From a bacterium HR24 (GTDB lineage: Bacteria > Chloroflexota > Dehalococcoidia > SM23-28-2 > HRBIN24): a DNA stretch of 47,490 nucleotides. Under the pieces are notes generated by a model that did no database searches, was not told where the DNA came from, and saw only the letters and a program-made list of their open reading frames with translations. The first letter of the stretch is position 1; the number at the start of each line of letters is the position of its first letter. This document shows positions 28,048 to 37,624 of the stretch, piece by piece. The stretch lies in the NCBI GenBank assembly GCA_002898715.1, contig BEIA01000004.1:1-47490 (forward strand). Direction: 5' to 3'. Position numbers and translations under genes: made by a program.

Positions 28048-29375
28048 TCCTCCGTGCGCAGCCGGGGCAGCGAGTCCACCAGCAGGCGGTCGAGCTGCGT
28101 GCGCAGGGCCGGCAGGCGCACCTCGTCCAAGACGGACGAGGCGAAGCCCTTGATGAGCAGGGTCTGGGCCAGCACCGGGCCGATGCCGCGAGAGAGCATG
28201 TAGAACAGGGCCTCTTCGGCCACGGCGCCGGCTGCGGCCCCATGGCCGCACTTCACGTCGTCGGCGTAAATCTCGAGGGCTGGCTTGGAGTCCACCTCGG
28301 CCTCGCGGGAGAGGAGCAGGTTCTTGTCTTCCTGCTCGGCGTCCGTCTTCTGCGCCCCGGGCCGTACGTAGACGGTGCCCCCGAAGATGGCGTGGGACTC
28401 GCCGTCCAGCACCCCGCGATAGAACAGGCGACTGGTGCAGTGGGGCTTGATGTGGTCGATGTTGATGTAGTTGTCCAGGTGCTGGCGGCCGGTGGTGACG
28501 TACAGCCCGTGCAAATAGGCCTCGCTGCCCGGCCCGTCCAGGTCCACCCGCACGTCGTTGCGGCCGATGGCGCAGCCTCGGCCGAAGAAGACCGAGCGCA
28601 GGGAGGTGTCCCGCTCCTGGTAGAAGCGGGCCTGTCCGACATGGTAGGCCGCCTCGCCCTCCAGCAGCAGGTGGTAGTGCTCCAGCGCGGCGCCTTCGCC
28701 CAGGTAGAACTCGCGCACGGCGCTGGTCAGGTAGGGGCCGTCGCCCAGGCCCAGGTAAGACTCCACCAGACACAGGCGGGACTGCCTCCCCAGCACCACC
28801 AGCACGCGGGGGTAGTGCACGTAGGGACCTTCCGACTCGGGCGAGACAAAGACCAGATGCAGGGGACGCTCGGGCTCGGCGCCGTCGGGCACCACTACCA
28901 GGGCGCCATCGCTGAAGAAGGCGGTGTTGAGGGCGGCGAAGGCGTCGTCCTGGTAGGTAGCATAGCGGGCCAGGTGGCGCTCCAGCAGGTCGTCCCCCTG
29001 AGAGAGGACGCGGGACAGGGGCAAGACGGTGACTTCCTCGCCGGCGGCAGGCAAGTGGGACAGCTCGGGCCGGTAGCGTCCACCCACGAACACGGCCCGA
29101 CGCCACGTGGGCCGCCAGGGCAGGGTGCGCCTCAGCCTCTCCAGAGGCAGCGGAGGCCGCGCCGGCGGCGGCCCGAAGACGGTGCGCGCGACAGGCCCCA
29201 CATCGGTGTACTTCCAGGGCTCATTGCCGCGGCGGGCAGTGGGGAAGCCCAGATCGAGGAAGCGCCCCAGCGCCTCCCGGCGCAGCTCCCGGAGCCAATC
29301 GGGCTCGCTCCGCCCGGCCTCCAGTTCGCGGAAGCGGCGGGCATAGGTCTCGTATACCGGCGGTGCCTGCGTCAT
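28044..29375 (-). CDS. sufD: SufD Fe-S scaffold protein
   Basis: NTAFFSDGALVVVPDG, INIDHIKPHCTSRLFYRGVLDGESHAIFGG, CGHGAAAGAVAEEALFYMLSRG. Confidence 0.95.
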   Translation of the reverse strand: MTQAPPVYETYARRFRELEAGRSEPDWLRELRREALGRFLDLGFPTARRGNEPWKYTDVGPVARTVFGPPPARPPLPLERLRRTLPWRPTWRRAVFVGGRYRPELSHLPAAGEEVTVLPLSRVLSQGDDLLERHLARYATYQDDAFAALNTAFFSDGALVVVPDGAEPERPLHLVFVSPESEGPYVHYPRVLVVLGRQSRLCLVESYLGLGDGPYLTSAVREFYLGEGAALEHYHLLLEGEAAYHVGQARFYQERDTSLRSVFFGRGCAIGRNDVRVDLDGPGSEAYLHGLYVTTGRQHLDNYINIDHIKPHCTSRLFYRGVLDGESHAIFGGTVYVRPGAQKTDAEQEDKNLLLSREAEVDSKPALEIYADDVKCGHGAAAGAVAEEALFYMLSRGIGPVLAQTLLIKGFASSVLDEVRLPALRTQLDRLLVDSLPRLRTEE

Positions 29376-29406
29376 ATCCGTGTTACCGCTGGCTGCGGCG
29401 GCGGGC

Positions 29407-30195
29407 CTAGTCGCGCCGCCCTGCCTCCGCTGCCTGCCGCAGCCACTCGTAGCCCTTGGCTTCCAGCTCTTGGGCCAGCTCCCGGCCTCCCGAGGCCACG
29501 ATACGCCCGTCGATGAGCACGTGCACGTAGTCCGGCTGGACGTAGTTGAGGATGCGCTGGTAGTGGGTGACCAGGACCACGGCCTTGTCGGGCCCACGGA
29601 AGCGGTTGATGCCCTGGGCCACCACCTTGAGGGCGTCGATGTCCAGGCCCGAGTCCGTCTCGTCCAGGAGGGCCAGGGTAGGGTCGAGGAGCAAGAGCTG
29701 CATGATCTCGTGTCGCTTCTTCTCGCCGCCGGAGAAGCCCTCGTTGACGTTGCGCTTCAGGAATTCGGCGTCCATGCCCATCTCGCGCAGCTTCTCCTGC
29801 ACCAGGCGGTTGAAGTCCCGCACCGCGAGCTTCTCCAGGCCCCGGTGCTCGCGCACCGCGTCCAGCGCGGCGCGCAGGAACTCGCGCAGGCGGACGCCCG
29901 GCAGCTCCACCGGGTACTGGAAGGCCAGAAAGACCCCTTCCCGCGCCCGCTCGTCGGGGGGCATGGAGAGGAGGTCGCGACCCCGGTAGTAGACCTCACC
30001 GGCGTAGACCTCGTAGTCGGGCTTGCCGGCGAGGACGTTCACCAGCGTGCTCTTGCCCGAACCGTTGGGCCCCATGATGGCGTGCACCTCGCCCAGGTGG
30101 ACGGTGAGGTCCACACCCCGCAGGATCTCGACGCCACCGATGCCCGCCCTGAGGCCCCGCAGGACGAGGACGGGCTCCCTTTTGTTCTCCGCCAT
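29407..30195 (-). CDS. sufC: SufC ATPase
   Basis: IMGPNGSGKSTLVNVLAG, GFSGGEKKRHEIMQLLLLDPTLALLDETDSGLDIDALK. Confidence 0.97.
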   Translation of the reverse strand: MAENKREPVLVLRGLRAGIGGVEILRGVDLTVHLGEVHAIMGPNGSGKSTLVNVLAGKPDYEVYAGEVYYRGRDLLSMPPDERAREGVFLAFQYPVELPGVRLREFLRAALDAVREHRGLEKLAVRDFNRLVQEKLREMGMDAEFLKRNVNEGFSGGEKKRHEIMQLLLLDPTLALLDETDSGLDIDALKVVAQGINRFRGPDKAVVLVTHYQRILNYVQPDYVHVLIDGRIVASGGRELAQELEAKGYEWLRQAAEAGRRD

Positions 30196-30208
30196 GTCCG
30201 TCTCCCGC

Positions 30209-31675
30209 CTAACCAACGGTGCCCTCCAGGCTGACGCGCAGCAACTGGGTGACCTCCATGGCGAACTCGAAGGGCAGCTCCTGGAAGACGCCCCGGCAGA
30301 AGCCGTGCACGATCATGTACTGGGCCTCCTCCTCGCTGATGCCGCGGCTCATGAGGTAGAAGAGCTGCTCGTCGGAGATCTTGGAGGTGGTGGCCTCGTG
30401 CTCGATGCGGGCGGTGGGGTTGCGCACCTCCAGATAGGGCACGGTGTGGGCGGCGCACTTGCTGCCGATGAGCAGCGAGTCGCAGCGGGTGAAGTTGCGC
30501 GCCCCGTCGGCGGTGGGCATGATCTTGACCAGGCCGCGGTAGGTGTTCTGGCCGTGGCCAGCCGAGATGCCCTTGGCCACGATGGTGCTGCGGGTGTTCT
30601 TGCCCATGTGGACCATCTTGGTGCCGGTGTCGGCCTGCTGGTAGTTGTTGACCAGGGCCACCGAGTAGAACTCGCCCACCGAGTTGTCGCCCCGCAGGAT
30701 GACGCTGGGGTACTTCCAGGTGATGGCCGAGCCCGTCTCTACCTGCGTCCAGGAGATCTTGGAGTTCTTGCCCAGGCAGATGCCCCGCTTGGTGACGAAG
30801 TTGTAGACGCCGCCGCGCCCCTCCTTGTCGCCCGGGTACCAGTTCTGCAGGGTGGAGTACTTGATCTCGGCGTCCTCCAGGGCGATGAGCTCCACCACCG
30901 CCGCGTGGAGCTGGTGCTTCTTGCGGATAGGCGCCGTGCACCCCTCCAGATAGCTCACGTAGGAGCCGCGGTCGGCGATGATGAGGGTGCGCTCGAACTG
31001 TCCCGCCTCCGCCTCGTTGATGCGGAAGTAGGTCATCAGGTCCATGGGGCAGCGCACGCCGGGCGGCACGTAGACGAAGGTGCCGTCAGAGAAGACGGCC
31101 GAGTTCAGGGCGGCGTAGAAGTTGTCGGTGTAGGGCACCACCGAGCCCAGGTACTTGCGCACCAGCTCCGGGTGCTTCTGGATGGCCTCGGAGATGGGGC
31201 AAAAGATGATGCCCAGCTCCTCCAGCCGCTTCTGGAAGGTGGTGGCCACCGATACCGAGTCCAGCACCGCGTCCACCGCCACCCCGGCCAGGCGCTTCTG
31301 CTCCTCCAGCGGGATGCCCAGCTTGTCGAATGCCCGCTTCAGCTCAGGGTCGATGTCGTCTAGCGTCTTGGGCCGGTCGCCGTCCCGAGAGAGGGGCGCC
31401 GCGTAGTAGACGATGTCCTGGAAGTCGATGGGCGGGTGGTGGATCTTGGCCCATTTGGGCTCCACGTAGCCCAGGGAGCGCCAGTAGCGATAGGCCCGCA
31501 GGCGCCACTCCAGCATCCATTCGGGCTCTTCCTTCTTCCTGGAGATGAGGCGGATGATGTCCTCATTGAGCCCCTTGGGGGCTACGTCGGCCGCGACGGG
31601 GATGACGAAGCCCCACTTGTACTCCTTCTCCTCGATGCCCGTCTCTCGGGATATGACCTTGCGCGCCGGCGGCAT
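30209..31675 (-). CDS. sufB: SufB Fe-S scaffold protein
   Basis: [68 protein letters not shown]. Confidence 0.97.
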   Translation of the reverse strand: MPPARKVISRETGIEEKEYKWGFVIPVAADVAPKGLNEDIIRLISRKKEEPEWMLEWRLRAYRYWRSLGYVEPKWAKIHHPPIDFQDIVYYAAPLSRDGDRPKTLDDIDPELKRAFDKLGIPLEEQKRLAGVAVDAVLDSVSVATTFQKRLEELGIIFCPISEAIQKHPELVRKYLGSVVPYTDNFYAALNSAVFSDGTFVYVPPGVRCPMDLMTYFRINEAEAGQFERTLIIADRGSYVSYLEGCTAPIRKKHQLHAAVVELIALEDAEIKYSTLQNWYPGDKEGRGGVYNFVTKRGICLGKNSKISWTQVETGSAITWKYPSVILRGDNSVGEFYSVALVNNYQQADTGTKMVHMGKNTRSTIVAKGISAGHGQNTYRGLVKIMPTADGARNFTRCDSLLIGSKCAAHTVPYLEVRNPTARIEHEATTSKISDEQLFYLMSRGISEEEAQYMIVHGFCRGVFQELPFEFAMEVTQLLRVSLEGTVG

Positions 31676-31686
31676 ATGCTGCCCTC

Positions 31687-31748
31687 CCTCGGGCTAAGGG
31701 CGGCATTTTTTGACAACATTTGACTGTCAAAATCTCCCTTAGCCGAGG
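31687..31748 (-). promoter_or_regulatory. Nested inverted repeat = predicted structured 5' leader of sufBCDSU
   Basis: Outer arms CCTCGGCTAAGGG / CCCTTAGCC(C)GAGG; inner arms TTTTGACA-N9-TGTCAAAA; 3' arm abuts SD GGGAGGG of sufB. Confidence 0.7.
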
Positions 31749-31751
31749 TCA

Positions 31752-31780
31752 AGTTTAGCACAGGCCCCAGGCGGGCGCAA
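31752..31780 (-). promoter_or_regulatory. suf operon promoter
   Basis: Minus strand TTGCGC-N17-TAAACT. Confidence 0.5.
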
Positions 31781-31855
31781 GGGGAGCATGGCCCCGGCCA
31801 GGCGCCCGCAGCGACGCCCGAGCGAGCCTGCGCCCTCGGGGCGGCCTGCCTCGCG

Positions 31856-31884
31856 TTGACGTCAGCGTCTACCTGGCTTATGAT
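31856..31884 (+). promoter_or_regulatory. Promoter of ATP-grasp/MBL/CoA-ligase/ADH operon
   Basis: TTGACG-N17-TATGAT, ATG at 31913. Confidence 0.6.
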
Positions 31885-31912
31885 GGGCGCGACTTCCCGA
31901 CCGAGGGCGGCT

Positions 31913-32605
31913 ATGTCCATCGCCGATGTCATCGAACGGGCCCGCGCCCAGGGCCGCCGCGTCCTCACCGAGGTGGAGTCCAAGCAGGTGCTGGCCGAAG
32001 CGGGCATACCGGTGGTGCCCGCCCGGCTGGCGACCACCGCCCAGGAGGCAGCGGCCGCTGCCAGAGAGCTGGGCTTCCCGGTGGTCCTCAAGGTCGTGTC
32101 CCCCGATATAGTGCACAAGACCGATGTGGGCGGCGTGCGGCTGGGCCTGGCCAGCGCCGAAGAGGTGGCCCAGGCCTTCCAGGACATCGTCGACTCGGCG
32201 CGCCGGCACGTGCCCCAGGCCCGCATCGAGGGCGTTTCGGTGCAGCCCCAGGCGCGGCCGGGCGTCGAGGTCATCCTCGGCATGAGCAAGGACCCCCAGT
32301 TCGGGCCAGTGCTCATGTTCGGCCTGGGCGGCATCCTGGTGGAGGTGCTGAAGGACGTGTCCTTCCGCATTGTCCCCATCGCTCCCAGGGATGCCCGCGA
32401 AATGGTACGCGAGATCAAGGCCTTTCCGGTGCTGGAGGGCTACCGCGGCCAGCCCCCCGCCGACTTGGAGGCGCTGGAGCGCATGCTGCTGCGCCTGTCC
32501 GACTTCGCCCAGGCCCACCCCGAGGTGGAAGAGCTGGACCTGAACCCCGTCTTCGCCTACCCCGACGGAGCCGTGGCAGTGGACGCTCGCGTCCTGCTGG
32601 GCTGA
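31913..32605 (+). CDS. ATP-grasp protein, ADP-forming acyl-CoA synthetase beta-subunit-like
   Basis: ESKQVLAEAGIPVVPARLA, GFPVVLKVVSPDIVHKTDVGGVRLGL, DLNPVFAYPDGAVAVDARVLL. Confidence 0.92.
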   Translation: MSIADVIERARAQGRRVLTEVESKQVLAEAGIPVVPARLATTAQEAAAAARELGFPVVLKVVSPDIVHKTDVGGVRLGLASAEEVAQAFQDIVDSARRHVPQARIEGVSVQPQARPGVEVILGMSKDPQFGPVLMFGLGGILVEVLKDVSFRIVPIAPRDAREMVREIKAFPVLEGYRGQPPADLEALERMLLRLSDFAQAHPEVEELDLNPVFAYPDGAVAVDARVLLG

Positions 32606-32621
32606 GCGCGAGGAGCGGCCC

Positions 32622-33485
32622 ATGCCCCGCCGCCGCAGGGTGCCGAGGCGTTGGCCCAGGGGCCTGGTAGAGCTGGGCCCCGGCGTGTTCGCTTACCTGT
32701 CCGGCAGCGGCGAGCCCGGAATGGCCAACGCCGGCCTGGTGACAAGCGACGAGGGCGTCCTACTGGTGGACTCTCTCCTCCCCGCCTTCGGCCGGGCCTT
32801 GCGGCGAGCTGTCCGCCGCGCCTCCCGCGCGCCGGTGCGATATGTGGTCAACACCCACTACCACATCGACCACATGGCCGGCAACGGCGGCTTCCCCAGG
32901 GCCACCGTCATCGCCCACGCCCAGTGCCGGCGCGAGGCCCTGGAGATCGGCAGCGACATGGAGATGTGGGCCCGACGCCTGCCTCGCTTCGCCGATGACC
33001 TGCGCGCCCTTCAGCCGAGGCCGCCCTCCCTCACATACGAGGACCGGATGGTCCTGTACCTGGGCGGGCGGGAGGTGCACCTGCTGCACCTGGGGCGTGC
33101 CCACACCCGCGGCGACACCCTGGTCTACCTGCCGCAGGAGAAGGTGCTCTTCGCTGGCGATGTGGTGTGCGTGCACGTAGTATCCGGCCCGCCCGATGCC
33201 CACGTCACCGGCTGGCTGCGAGTTCTGGACAGGCTCGGCGGGCTGGACGTGGAGATGGTCGTGCCCGGCCACGGGCCGGTAGCCGACCGGAAGGCCATCT
33301 CGGAGATGCGGGAGCTGCTCTCGCTCCTGCGGCGGGAGGCGCGCAAGGCGTACCGCGAGGGGCTCCCGCCAGCGGAGGCGGCCCGACGCCTCAGGCTGGG
33401 AGGGTACTTCGGGGCGTGGGCCGGCCAGGAGCGCATACCCGTCTACATGGAGAGGATCTATATGGAGCTGCGGGGGGAGCTATAG
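32622..33485 (+). CDS. MBL-fold metallo-hydrolase
   Basis: NTHYHIDHMAGNGGF, GRAHTRGDTLVYLPQEKVLFAGDVV, VVPGHGPV. Confidence 0.92.
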   Translation: MPRRRRVPRRWPRGLVELGPGVFAYLSGSGEPGMANAGLVTSDEGVLLVDSLLPAFGRALRRAVRRASRAPVRYVVNTHYHIDHMAGNGGFPRATVIAHAQCRREALEIGSDMEMWARRLPRFADDLRALQPRPPSLTYEDRMVLYLGGREVHLLHLGRAHTRGDTLVYLPQEKVLFAGDVVCVHVVSGPPDAHVTGWLRVLDRLGGLDVEMVVPGHGPVADRKAISEMRELLSLLRREARKAYREGLPPAEAARRLRLGGYFGAWAGQERIPVYMERIYMELRGEL

Positions 33486-33486
33486 C

Positions 33487-34941
33487 GTGGGCGGCCTCCC
33501 CTACTCGCCGGAAGAGTTGAGGGCCCGCCTAGACCGCGCCTTTAACCCCCGTGCCGTGGCCGTGGTGGGGGACAAGCGGGCCAACGGCTACCTGTGGCTC
33601 AACTCCATGCGCACCTTCCAGGGCCCTGTCTACTCGGTGCAGATCGACCCCCAGGAGGCGGCGGCCATCGCCGCCATGGGCTTTGCCAACTACGCCAGCC
33701 TCAGGGAGCTGCCGGGCCCCGTGGACTATGTGGTCTGCGCCGTGCCCCGGCAGGTGGCGCCCCGCATCGTGGCTGACTGCGCCGAGACCGGCGCCACGGC
33801 CGTGGCCCTGTTCACCTCCGGCTTCGCCGAGACCGAGCAGGAGGAGGGCGTCCGTCTGCAGCGGGAGATCGGCGACATCGCCCGCCGCAGCGGCCTGCTG
33901 CTCATCGGCCCTAACTGCATGGGCATCTACAGCCCGGCGGCAGGCGTGCGTCACAGCGCCGAGCAGGAGGTCTACGACGACGGCCGCGTGGCCTTCATCT
34001 CCCAGAGCGGCACCCACTGCATCAACTTCTCGCTGGTAGGCTACCTGCACGGCGTGCGCTGCTCCAAGACCGTCAGCGTCGGCAACTGCGAGCTGCTGGA
34101 CATCCCCGACTACCTGGACTACTTCCTGCACGACCCGGCCACCGAGGTCATCGCCATGTACGTGGAGGGGCCGCGGGATGGCCGCCGCTTCTTCCAAGTG
34201 CTGCAGGAGGCTGCCCGCCGCAAGCCCGTAGTGGTCTGGAAAGGGGGCGTGACCGAGCCCGGGGCGCGGGCCGTCTACTCCCACACCGCCTCGCTGGCCA
34301 CGGCGCCCCAGGTGTGGCGGGCGGCCATGCGGCAGGCGGGCGCCATCGAGGCCGATAGCCTGGAAGAGACCATCGACGTCGTCAAGGCCCTGCTTTACGC
34401 GCGGCCCACCACTGGTCGGCGCATGGGACTGATCGCGATGACGGGCGGGCAGTCGGTGGTCATCACCGACGCTTTCGCCCGCGAGGGCCTGGAGGTGCCG
34501 CGCCTGAGCCAGCGCTCCTACGACCGGCTGGCGTCCTTCTTCAACATCATCGGCGGCAGCTACCGCAACCCGCTGGACGCGGGGGGCACGGTGGCCATGG
34601 GCTTCGCCGTGGACAACGTGCGCCGGCTGCTGGAGGTGCTGGACGACGACCAGAACGTGGACGCCATCGCCTTCGAGGTGGGCACCGGCTTCCTGGTGCG
34701 ACGCATACGCCAGGACCCGGCGCTGGCCGAGTCCCTGGCCGATGCTCTCGCCCGGTTCAGGGACGGGTCGGCCAAGGCCCTGGTGACGGTGGTGCACCCC
34801 GGCCACGCCGAGGACGTGAGCGCTCAGATCCGGGCCCGGTTCGTGGAGCGGGGCCTGCCCGTGTTCGCCACCTTCCAGCAGGCGGCCCGGGCCCTGCGCA
34901 AGGCCATCGACTACTGGCGCTTTCGCCAGGAGCTGGAATAG
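33487..34941 (+). CDS. ADP-forming acyl-CoA synthetase alpha-subunit-like (CoA-binding/CoA ligase)
   Basis: FNPRAVAVVGDKRANGYLWLNSM, LLIGPNCMGIYSPAAGVR, AFISQSGTHCINF. Confidence 0.9.
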   Translation: MGGLPYSPEELRARLDRAFNPRAVAVVGDKRANGYLWLNSMRTFQGPVYSVQIDPQEAAAIAAMGFANYASLRELPGPVDYVVCAVPRQVAPRIVADCAETGATAVALFTSGFAETEQEEGVRLQREIGDIARRSGLLLIGPNCMGIYSPAAGVRHSAEQEVYDDGRVAFISQSGTHCINFSLVGYLHGVRCSKTVSVGNCELLDIPDYLDYFLHDPATEVIAMYVEGPRDGRRFFQVLQEAARRKPVVVWKGGVTEPGARAVYSHTASLATAPQVWRAAMRQAGAIEADSLEETIDVVKALLYARPTTGRRMGLIAMTGGQSVVITDAFAREGLEVPRLSQRSYDRLASFFNIIGGSYRNPLDAGGTVAMGFAVDNVRRLLEVLDDDQNVDAIAFEVGTGFLVRRIRQDPALAESLADALARFRDGSAKALVTVVHPGHAEDVSAQIRARFVERGLPVFATFQQAARALRKAIDYWRFRQELE

Positions 34942-34944
34942 GGG

Positions 34945-36054
34945 GTGGGCAAGGTGCAGGTCAAGGCAGCAGTCTTTTATCGACCGCACGAGCCCCTGGC
35001 CGTGCAGGAGCTGGAGCTGGAGGGGCCGAGGGCAGGGGAGGTGCTGGTGCGCATCGCCGCCTGCGGCGTGTGCCACTCGGACCTGCACTTCATCGATGGG
35101 CTGGTGCCCATCGCCTCCCCCTCGGTGCTGGGGCACGAGGCGGCCGGGGTGGTGGAAGCAGTGGGCGCCGGAGTGGCCTCCGTCCAGCCGGGCGACCACG
35201 TGGTACTGAGCTTCATCCCCTCCTGCGGGCGCTGCCAGTACTGCGTCGTCGGCCGTCCCAACCTGTGCACCATCGGCAACAGGGCCATGTCTCGGGGCAC
35301 CATGCTGGACGGCACGCCCCGCTTCGCCCGGGAAGGGCGGCCGGTGTACCAGATGGGCAGCATCGGCGGCTTCGCTAGCTATACGGTGGTGCCCGAGGCG
35401 GGCTGCGTGAAGATACGCGAGGATATGCCCCTGGACCGGGCGGCCCTGCTGGGCTGCGGCGTCATGACCGGTGTGGGGGCGGTCATCAACACGGCGCGGG
35501 TGCAGGCGGGCAGCGACGTGGCGGTGGTGGGCTGCGGCGGCGTGGGGCTGAACGTGGTCCAGGGGGCGGCCCTGGCCGGAGCAGGCCGCATCATAGCCAT
35601 CGATGTGCTGGCCCACAAGCTGGAGCTGGCGCGCCAGTTCGGCGCTACCCACACGGTGGACGCCTCGCGCGAGGACCCGGTGGAGGCCGTGCGCCGTATT
35701 TCGCCCGGCGGGGTAGACTATGCCTTCGAGGTGATCGGCCGGCCGGAGACGGTGCGCCAGGCCTTCGACATGGCCCGGCGGGGCGGCCTGACAGTGGTGG
35801 TGGGGGTGCCGCCCGCCGGCGCCGAGGTCTCCCTGCCTGCCGGCGCCTTCCTGACCGAGAAGACCATCACCGGCTCTGCCTACGGCGGCGCCCGCATGCC
35901 TGTGGATGTGCCCCGCCTGGTGGAGCTGTACATGTCCGGACGACTGAAGCTGGACGAGCTCATAAGCCGCGTCTACCCGCTGGAGGGCATCAACGACGCC
36001 TTCGATGCGCTGCGCCGGGGCGAGGTAGCCCGCAGCATCGTCACGCCCCTGTAG
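34945..36054 (+). CDS. Zn-dependent alcohol dehydrogenase (MDR family)
   Basis: CGVCHSDLHFIDG, GHEAAGVVEAVGAGV, CGRCQYCVVGRPNLC, VVGCGGVGLNVVQGAALAGAGRIIAID. Confidence 0.95.
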   Translation: MGKVQVKAAVFYRPHEPLAVQELELEGPRAGEVLVRIAACGVCHSDLHFIDGLVPIASPSVLGHEAAGVVEAVGAGVASVQPGDHVVLSFIPSCGRCQYCVVGRPNLCTIGNRAMSRGTMLDGTPRFAREGRPVYQMGSIGGFASYTVVPEAGCVKIREDMPLDRAALLGCGVMTGVGAVINTARVQAGSDVAVVGCGGVGLNVVQGAALAGAGRIIAIDVLAHKLELARQFGATHTVDASREDPVEAVRRISPGGVDYAFEVIGRPETVRQAFDMARRGGLTVVVGVPPAGAEVSLPAGAFLTEKTITGSAYGGARMPVDVPRLVELYMSGRLKLDELISRVYPLEGINDAFDALRRGEVARSIVTPL

Positions 36055-36124
36055 GCGCCCTCGGGCCCTTTCCGGCCGTCGCCAGCGCCTATATCATGGG
36101 GGCGCCCATGGGGAGGCCCGGACG

Positions 36125-37621
36125 GTGTGCGCCCTAGTTCATGAGTCGCCCCTGCATGTCCGCGACACCACGGGCAGGGAGCGGTACGGCCGGCTGCTGG
36201 TGGCCGAACGCTGGCACGAGGAGCTGGGACGCGCCTCCGCGGACGAGGAGTTCCGCATCGTGGTGCTGCTCGAGCCGTGCGATGACGTGAGGCCTACGGG
36301 GCCGGTAGCGGTCTGCGTCCCGGCCCCAGGCGGGCCGGGCAGGGCAGCCGAGCCACCCGCCACCTACGCTGCCGAGGGCGAGGTCGGCCTCGACGCCCGC
36401 ACCCTGGAACGGCTGGCCCGGGGCAGGGTCGCCGCCGGCCTGGCGCTGGGCATCGCGCCACGGCAGGTGTTCGGCCCGAGGGGCCCTCGCTGGCAGCGGC
36501 TGGCCCGTCACCTCGTCCACCGGCACCAGCGCCAGCTCATGCTGGAGGCAGCGGCGCGTGCCCTGTGGGCACCGCAGGAGCCGCCAGCGGCCGCGGCCGA
36601 GACCGGGTCCCGGCTCCAGGAGGTGGCGGCCCGTGCCCGCGCGGCCCTTCCCCCCGGTGCACCGGCGGCGCTCGCCGACTCGCTGGCCCGGGTAGAGGCC
36701 TGGCTCGCCGCCCGCGGCCCGGTGGCGGAGGTGCGGGCGTGGCGACGATTCCGGGAAGGCCCTGTCTCGCTGGCCGGCGATATCTGGGCGGTGCGCGCCC
36801 TGGCCGAGCGCCCGCAGGAGGCGCTGGAGGTGGCGCGCATGCGCTGCTTCCTGTCTCGGGCCGCCTCAGCCGACCCGGAACTGGAGCTCGACCGGGCCCT
36901 CGCCCGGGAACAGTTGGGCTACGCCGCTCTGGTGCTGGAGCCCCAGCGGCTGGCCACAGCCCGAGCGGCCTTCAGCTCGTTCCAGCGACGGTACCGCCAG
37001 GCCTACGATTCCCATCACCGCTCTTACTGGCGCGATGCGCGGGCGCTGCAAGAGCGCTTGCTGGAGGCGGCGCCCAGGGTACGCGCCCTGCGCCTGCTGG
37101 CATCGCTGCTGGAGCTGGGGCCGCCGGTGGGGATGAAGGCCGCCGCCGGCTGGGAGGAGTTGTGCGGCCGCCTGTCCCCCTGCCCGTCGGACGTGCCGTC
37201 CCTGACGGACGAGCGGGACGTCCGCTGCCGGCTCTGCCACCTGCCGCCCGATGCCCAGTTGCCGAGGCGGGAAGCAGAAGAGTGCCTGAACCGGGTGGAC
37301 AGGGCCCTCTCGCGGCAGACGTCGAGGCTGGCCCGAGCCCTGGTGGCGGACGTCCTGTCCGCCGGGCCCGAACCGGCGGCCGAGAGGCTGCTGAAGGCAG
37401 TCCAGGCCAGCCAGGTCGCTTCCCTCCCCGAGGTGCTGGACGAGGCCCTGATAGGTCAGGTGCGGCGCTTCCTGGCCGAGGCGGCGGTGCGCCGCGCCCT
37501 GGCCCCGGTGCTGGAGGCCCTGCAGCGAGGGCGCTCCCCCGGACGGGACGAGATCTCCCACGCCATGGCCCGGGCCCGGCGGGCGCTGGAGCGCTCCGCC
37601 CGCGCCCTCGGCGCTTCCTAG
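36125..37621 (+). CDS. Uncharacterised 498-aa protein with CxxC (CRLCHLP)
   Basis: Long ORF between adh and pth with 4-bp spacing to pth; single CRLC motif; no recognised family. Confidence 0.75.
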   Translation: MCALVHESPLHVRDTTGRERYGRLLVAERWHEELGRASADEEFRIVVLLEPCDDVRPTGPVAVCVPAPGGPGRAAEPPATYAAEGEVGLDARTLERLARGRVAAGLALGIAPRQVFGPRGPRWQRLARHLVHRHQRQLMLEAAARALWAPQEPPAAAAETGSRLQEVAARARAALPPGAPAALADSLARVEAWLAARGPVAEVRAWRRFREGPVSLAGDIWAVRALAERPQEALEVARMRCFLSRAASADPELELDRALAREQLGYAALVLEPQRLATARAAFSSFQRRYRQAYDSHHRSYWRDARALQERLLEAAPRVRALRLLASLLELGPPVGMKAAAGWEELCGRLSPCPSDVPSLTDERDVRCRLCHLPPDAQLPRREAEECLNRVDRALSRQTSRLARALVADVLSAGPEPAAERLLKAVQASQVASLPEVLDEALIGQVRRFLAEAAVRRALAPVLEALQRGRSPGRDEISHAMARARRALERSARALGAS

Positions 37622-37624
37622 GCC

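Noticed and set aside
26761-29106. 781-aa ORF as one protein
   Set aside because: N-terminal 353 residues are an off-frame extension over sufD; SufS begins at ATG28047.
33529-35652. 707-aa minus-strand ORF
   Set aside because: Antisense shadow of the CoA-ligase alpha and ADH genes; no domain-like sequence.
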